Of a stretch of DNA of 15,022 nucleotides, positions 14,509-15,022 are shown piece after piece. A model generated the notes under the pieces. It searched no databases, was not told where the DNA came from, and saw only the letters and a list, made by a program, of their open reading frames with translations. How positions within the stretch are numbered: the stretch's first letter is position 1; each line of letters begins with the position of its first letter. Made by a program: the position numbers and the translations under genes. This DNA is from an uncultured Clostridium sp. (lineage in GTDB: Bacteria > Bacillota > Clostridia > TANB77 > CAG-508): the NCBI GenBank assembly GCA_902492105.1, contig CABUKD010000040.1, positions 1 through 15,022 on the forward strand, in the 5' to 3' direction.

Positions 14509-14521
14509 CAAAACTGTTGCA
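14504..14521 (-). terminator. Small rho-independent terminator of the 14595 gene
   Basis: On the minus strand TGCAACA and TGTTGTA (seven pairs including one G-U) close a four-base loop and are followed by TTTTTTCTATTTCTT. It lies about 75 bases after the stop codon at 14595. The stem is short, so termination may be partial; on the plus strand it is also followed by a T-run. Confidence 0.5.
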
Positions 14522-14594
14522 TTTTTTTCTTATTTTTCATAATTGATGAGATTGCTCTGCCATATAGAGTATCTAATGTTTTTATAATGTTTCT

Positions 14595-15022
14595 TTAAAA
14601 TGTCACGAGCACTGGACGAAAACCATAATTACTGCTGGCATTTCCAACGCTTGAAAGGAAAGAAAATAGACCAGTACCTGACGTATTTCCATAATTGGCT
14701 CCGCGAGTGAAGAATGGAGTAACCGAATAAGGAAAGTTTGAATTGTCGCTATACCATGAGTTACTACCTCTGAAAAGTGAAGAAGTTTCGAACATAGTAT
14801 CTCCGTATTTACTTGCTGCTGCATTATAATTTCCTAATTGTGTATCTCCACTACTGTTATATATGTCTTTCGTATAATTTGCTCCATCTACTAAGCTTGA
14901 GCCATAATTAGTTAAATTTTCATTATTATTTGCTACATATGCTGCTACATATTCATTTGACCCTCCGCTCATATCATATACTCCATATACGTTTCCTGTA
15001 GTACTTGCTTGTGGACCATTTC
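14595..15022 (-). CDS. C-terminal part of a FGE-sulfatase-like (SUMF1-type) domain protein
   Basis: The frame is open from the window edge (no start visible) to TAA at 14595, 142 codons. The internal ATG at 14972 is not the start, because the coding pattern continues upstream as NGPQASTTGNVYGVYDMSGG. GNVYGVYDMSGG-x-x-EYV corresponds to the 'GNVWEWV' core of the formylglycine-generating-enzyme/sulfatase-modifying-factor fold. FTRGANYGN and the last residues YGFRPVLV match its C-terminal 'RGG...GFRPVL' end. In Bacillota this degenerate version is common at the C-terminus of large exported, often prepilin-like, surface proteins and usually lacks the enzyme's cysteines; none is seen here. It is probably a binding or structural module at the cell surface. 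The N-terminus and membrane signals lie outside the window. Confidence 0.75.
   Translation of the reverse strand, partial: NGPQASTTGNVYGVYDMSGGSNEYVAAYVANNNENLTNYGSSLVDGANYTKDIYNSSGDTQLGNYNAAASKYGDTMFETSSLFRGSNSWYSDNSNFPYSVTPFFTRGANYGNTSGTGLFSFLSSVGNASSNYGFRPVLVTF

Noticed and set aside
14555..14590. Imperfect AGAT-CTCT/AGAG-ATCT hairpin after the FGE-like gene
   Set aside because: Interrupted stem without a T-tract; the hairpin at 14504-14521 is a better terminator.
14595..14972. Complete 125-aa gene starting at the ATG at 14972
   Set aside because: The coding pattern of the FGE-like fold (GNVYGVYD) continues in frame upstream to the window edge, so this is the 3' end of a longer gene.

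Overview
The window is very AT-rich bacterial DNA with strong Shine-Dalgarno sites (AAGGAGG type), TAA/TGA/TAG stops and the standard code. It looks like a chromosomal segment from a low-GC Bacillota, most likely a Clostridia-type organism. Nearly everything is on the minus strand; the one convincing plus-strand gene is at 4439-4960. The organism call rests on composition, gene style and family mix, not on a database match.

Layout from high to low coordinates (direction of minus-strand transcription). At 14595-15022 is the 3' end of a protein with a formylglycine-generating-enzyme/sulfatase-modifying-factor-like fold, cut by the window edge and followed by a small terminator. An extended -10 promoter then starts the run pfkA - argS - CmpB-family membrane protein (14427-10622): glycolysis, tRNA charging and an uncharacterised membrane protein. 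Between 10621 and 10269 lies a gene-free stretch. It holds a perfect 18-bp inverted repeat plus a second 10-bp stem, with a -10 box placed so that an RNA would start at the foot of the stem. This is a candidate structured ncRNA with 6S-like architecture. glmM (peptidoglycan precursor synthesis) follows alone at 10268-8904. Next comes the run small membrane protein - metG - tmk - L-lactate dehydrogenase (8785-5021). The ldh copy is broken by exactly one extra base at 5255.

A short convergent/divergent block (4265-5020) carries a single membrane-anchored plus-strand protein of unknown function with its own near-consensus promoter and terminator.

The region 4264-167 is an accessory-looking array of small soluble enzymes, all minus strand and tightly spaced: CYTH-domain triphosphatase-like protein, SAM methyltransferase, HIT hydrolase/transferase, GNAT acetyltransferase, a truncated remnant of a nucleoside-deoxyribosyltransferase-like gene, a divergent Ham1/RdgB-like NTP pyrophosphatase, and an APH-like kinase. 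It ends with a 21-codon remnant that resembles a Nudix N-terminus. Nucleotide and phosphate chemistry is the common theme. At the left edge begins an FtsX-like ABC transporter permease with its own promoter.

No CRISPR, tRNA/rRNA, transposase or integrase was seen. The most unusual items are the precise ldh frameshift, the unexplained hairpin RNA locus upstream of glmM, and the two truncated gene starts that keep good ribosome binding sites inside the small-enzyme array.
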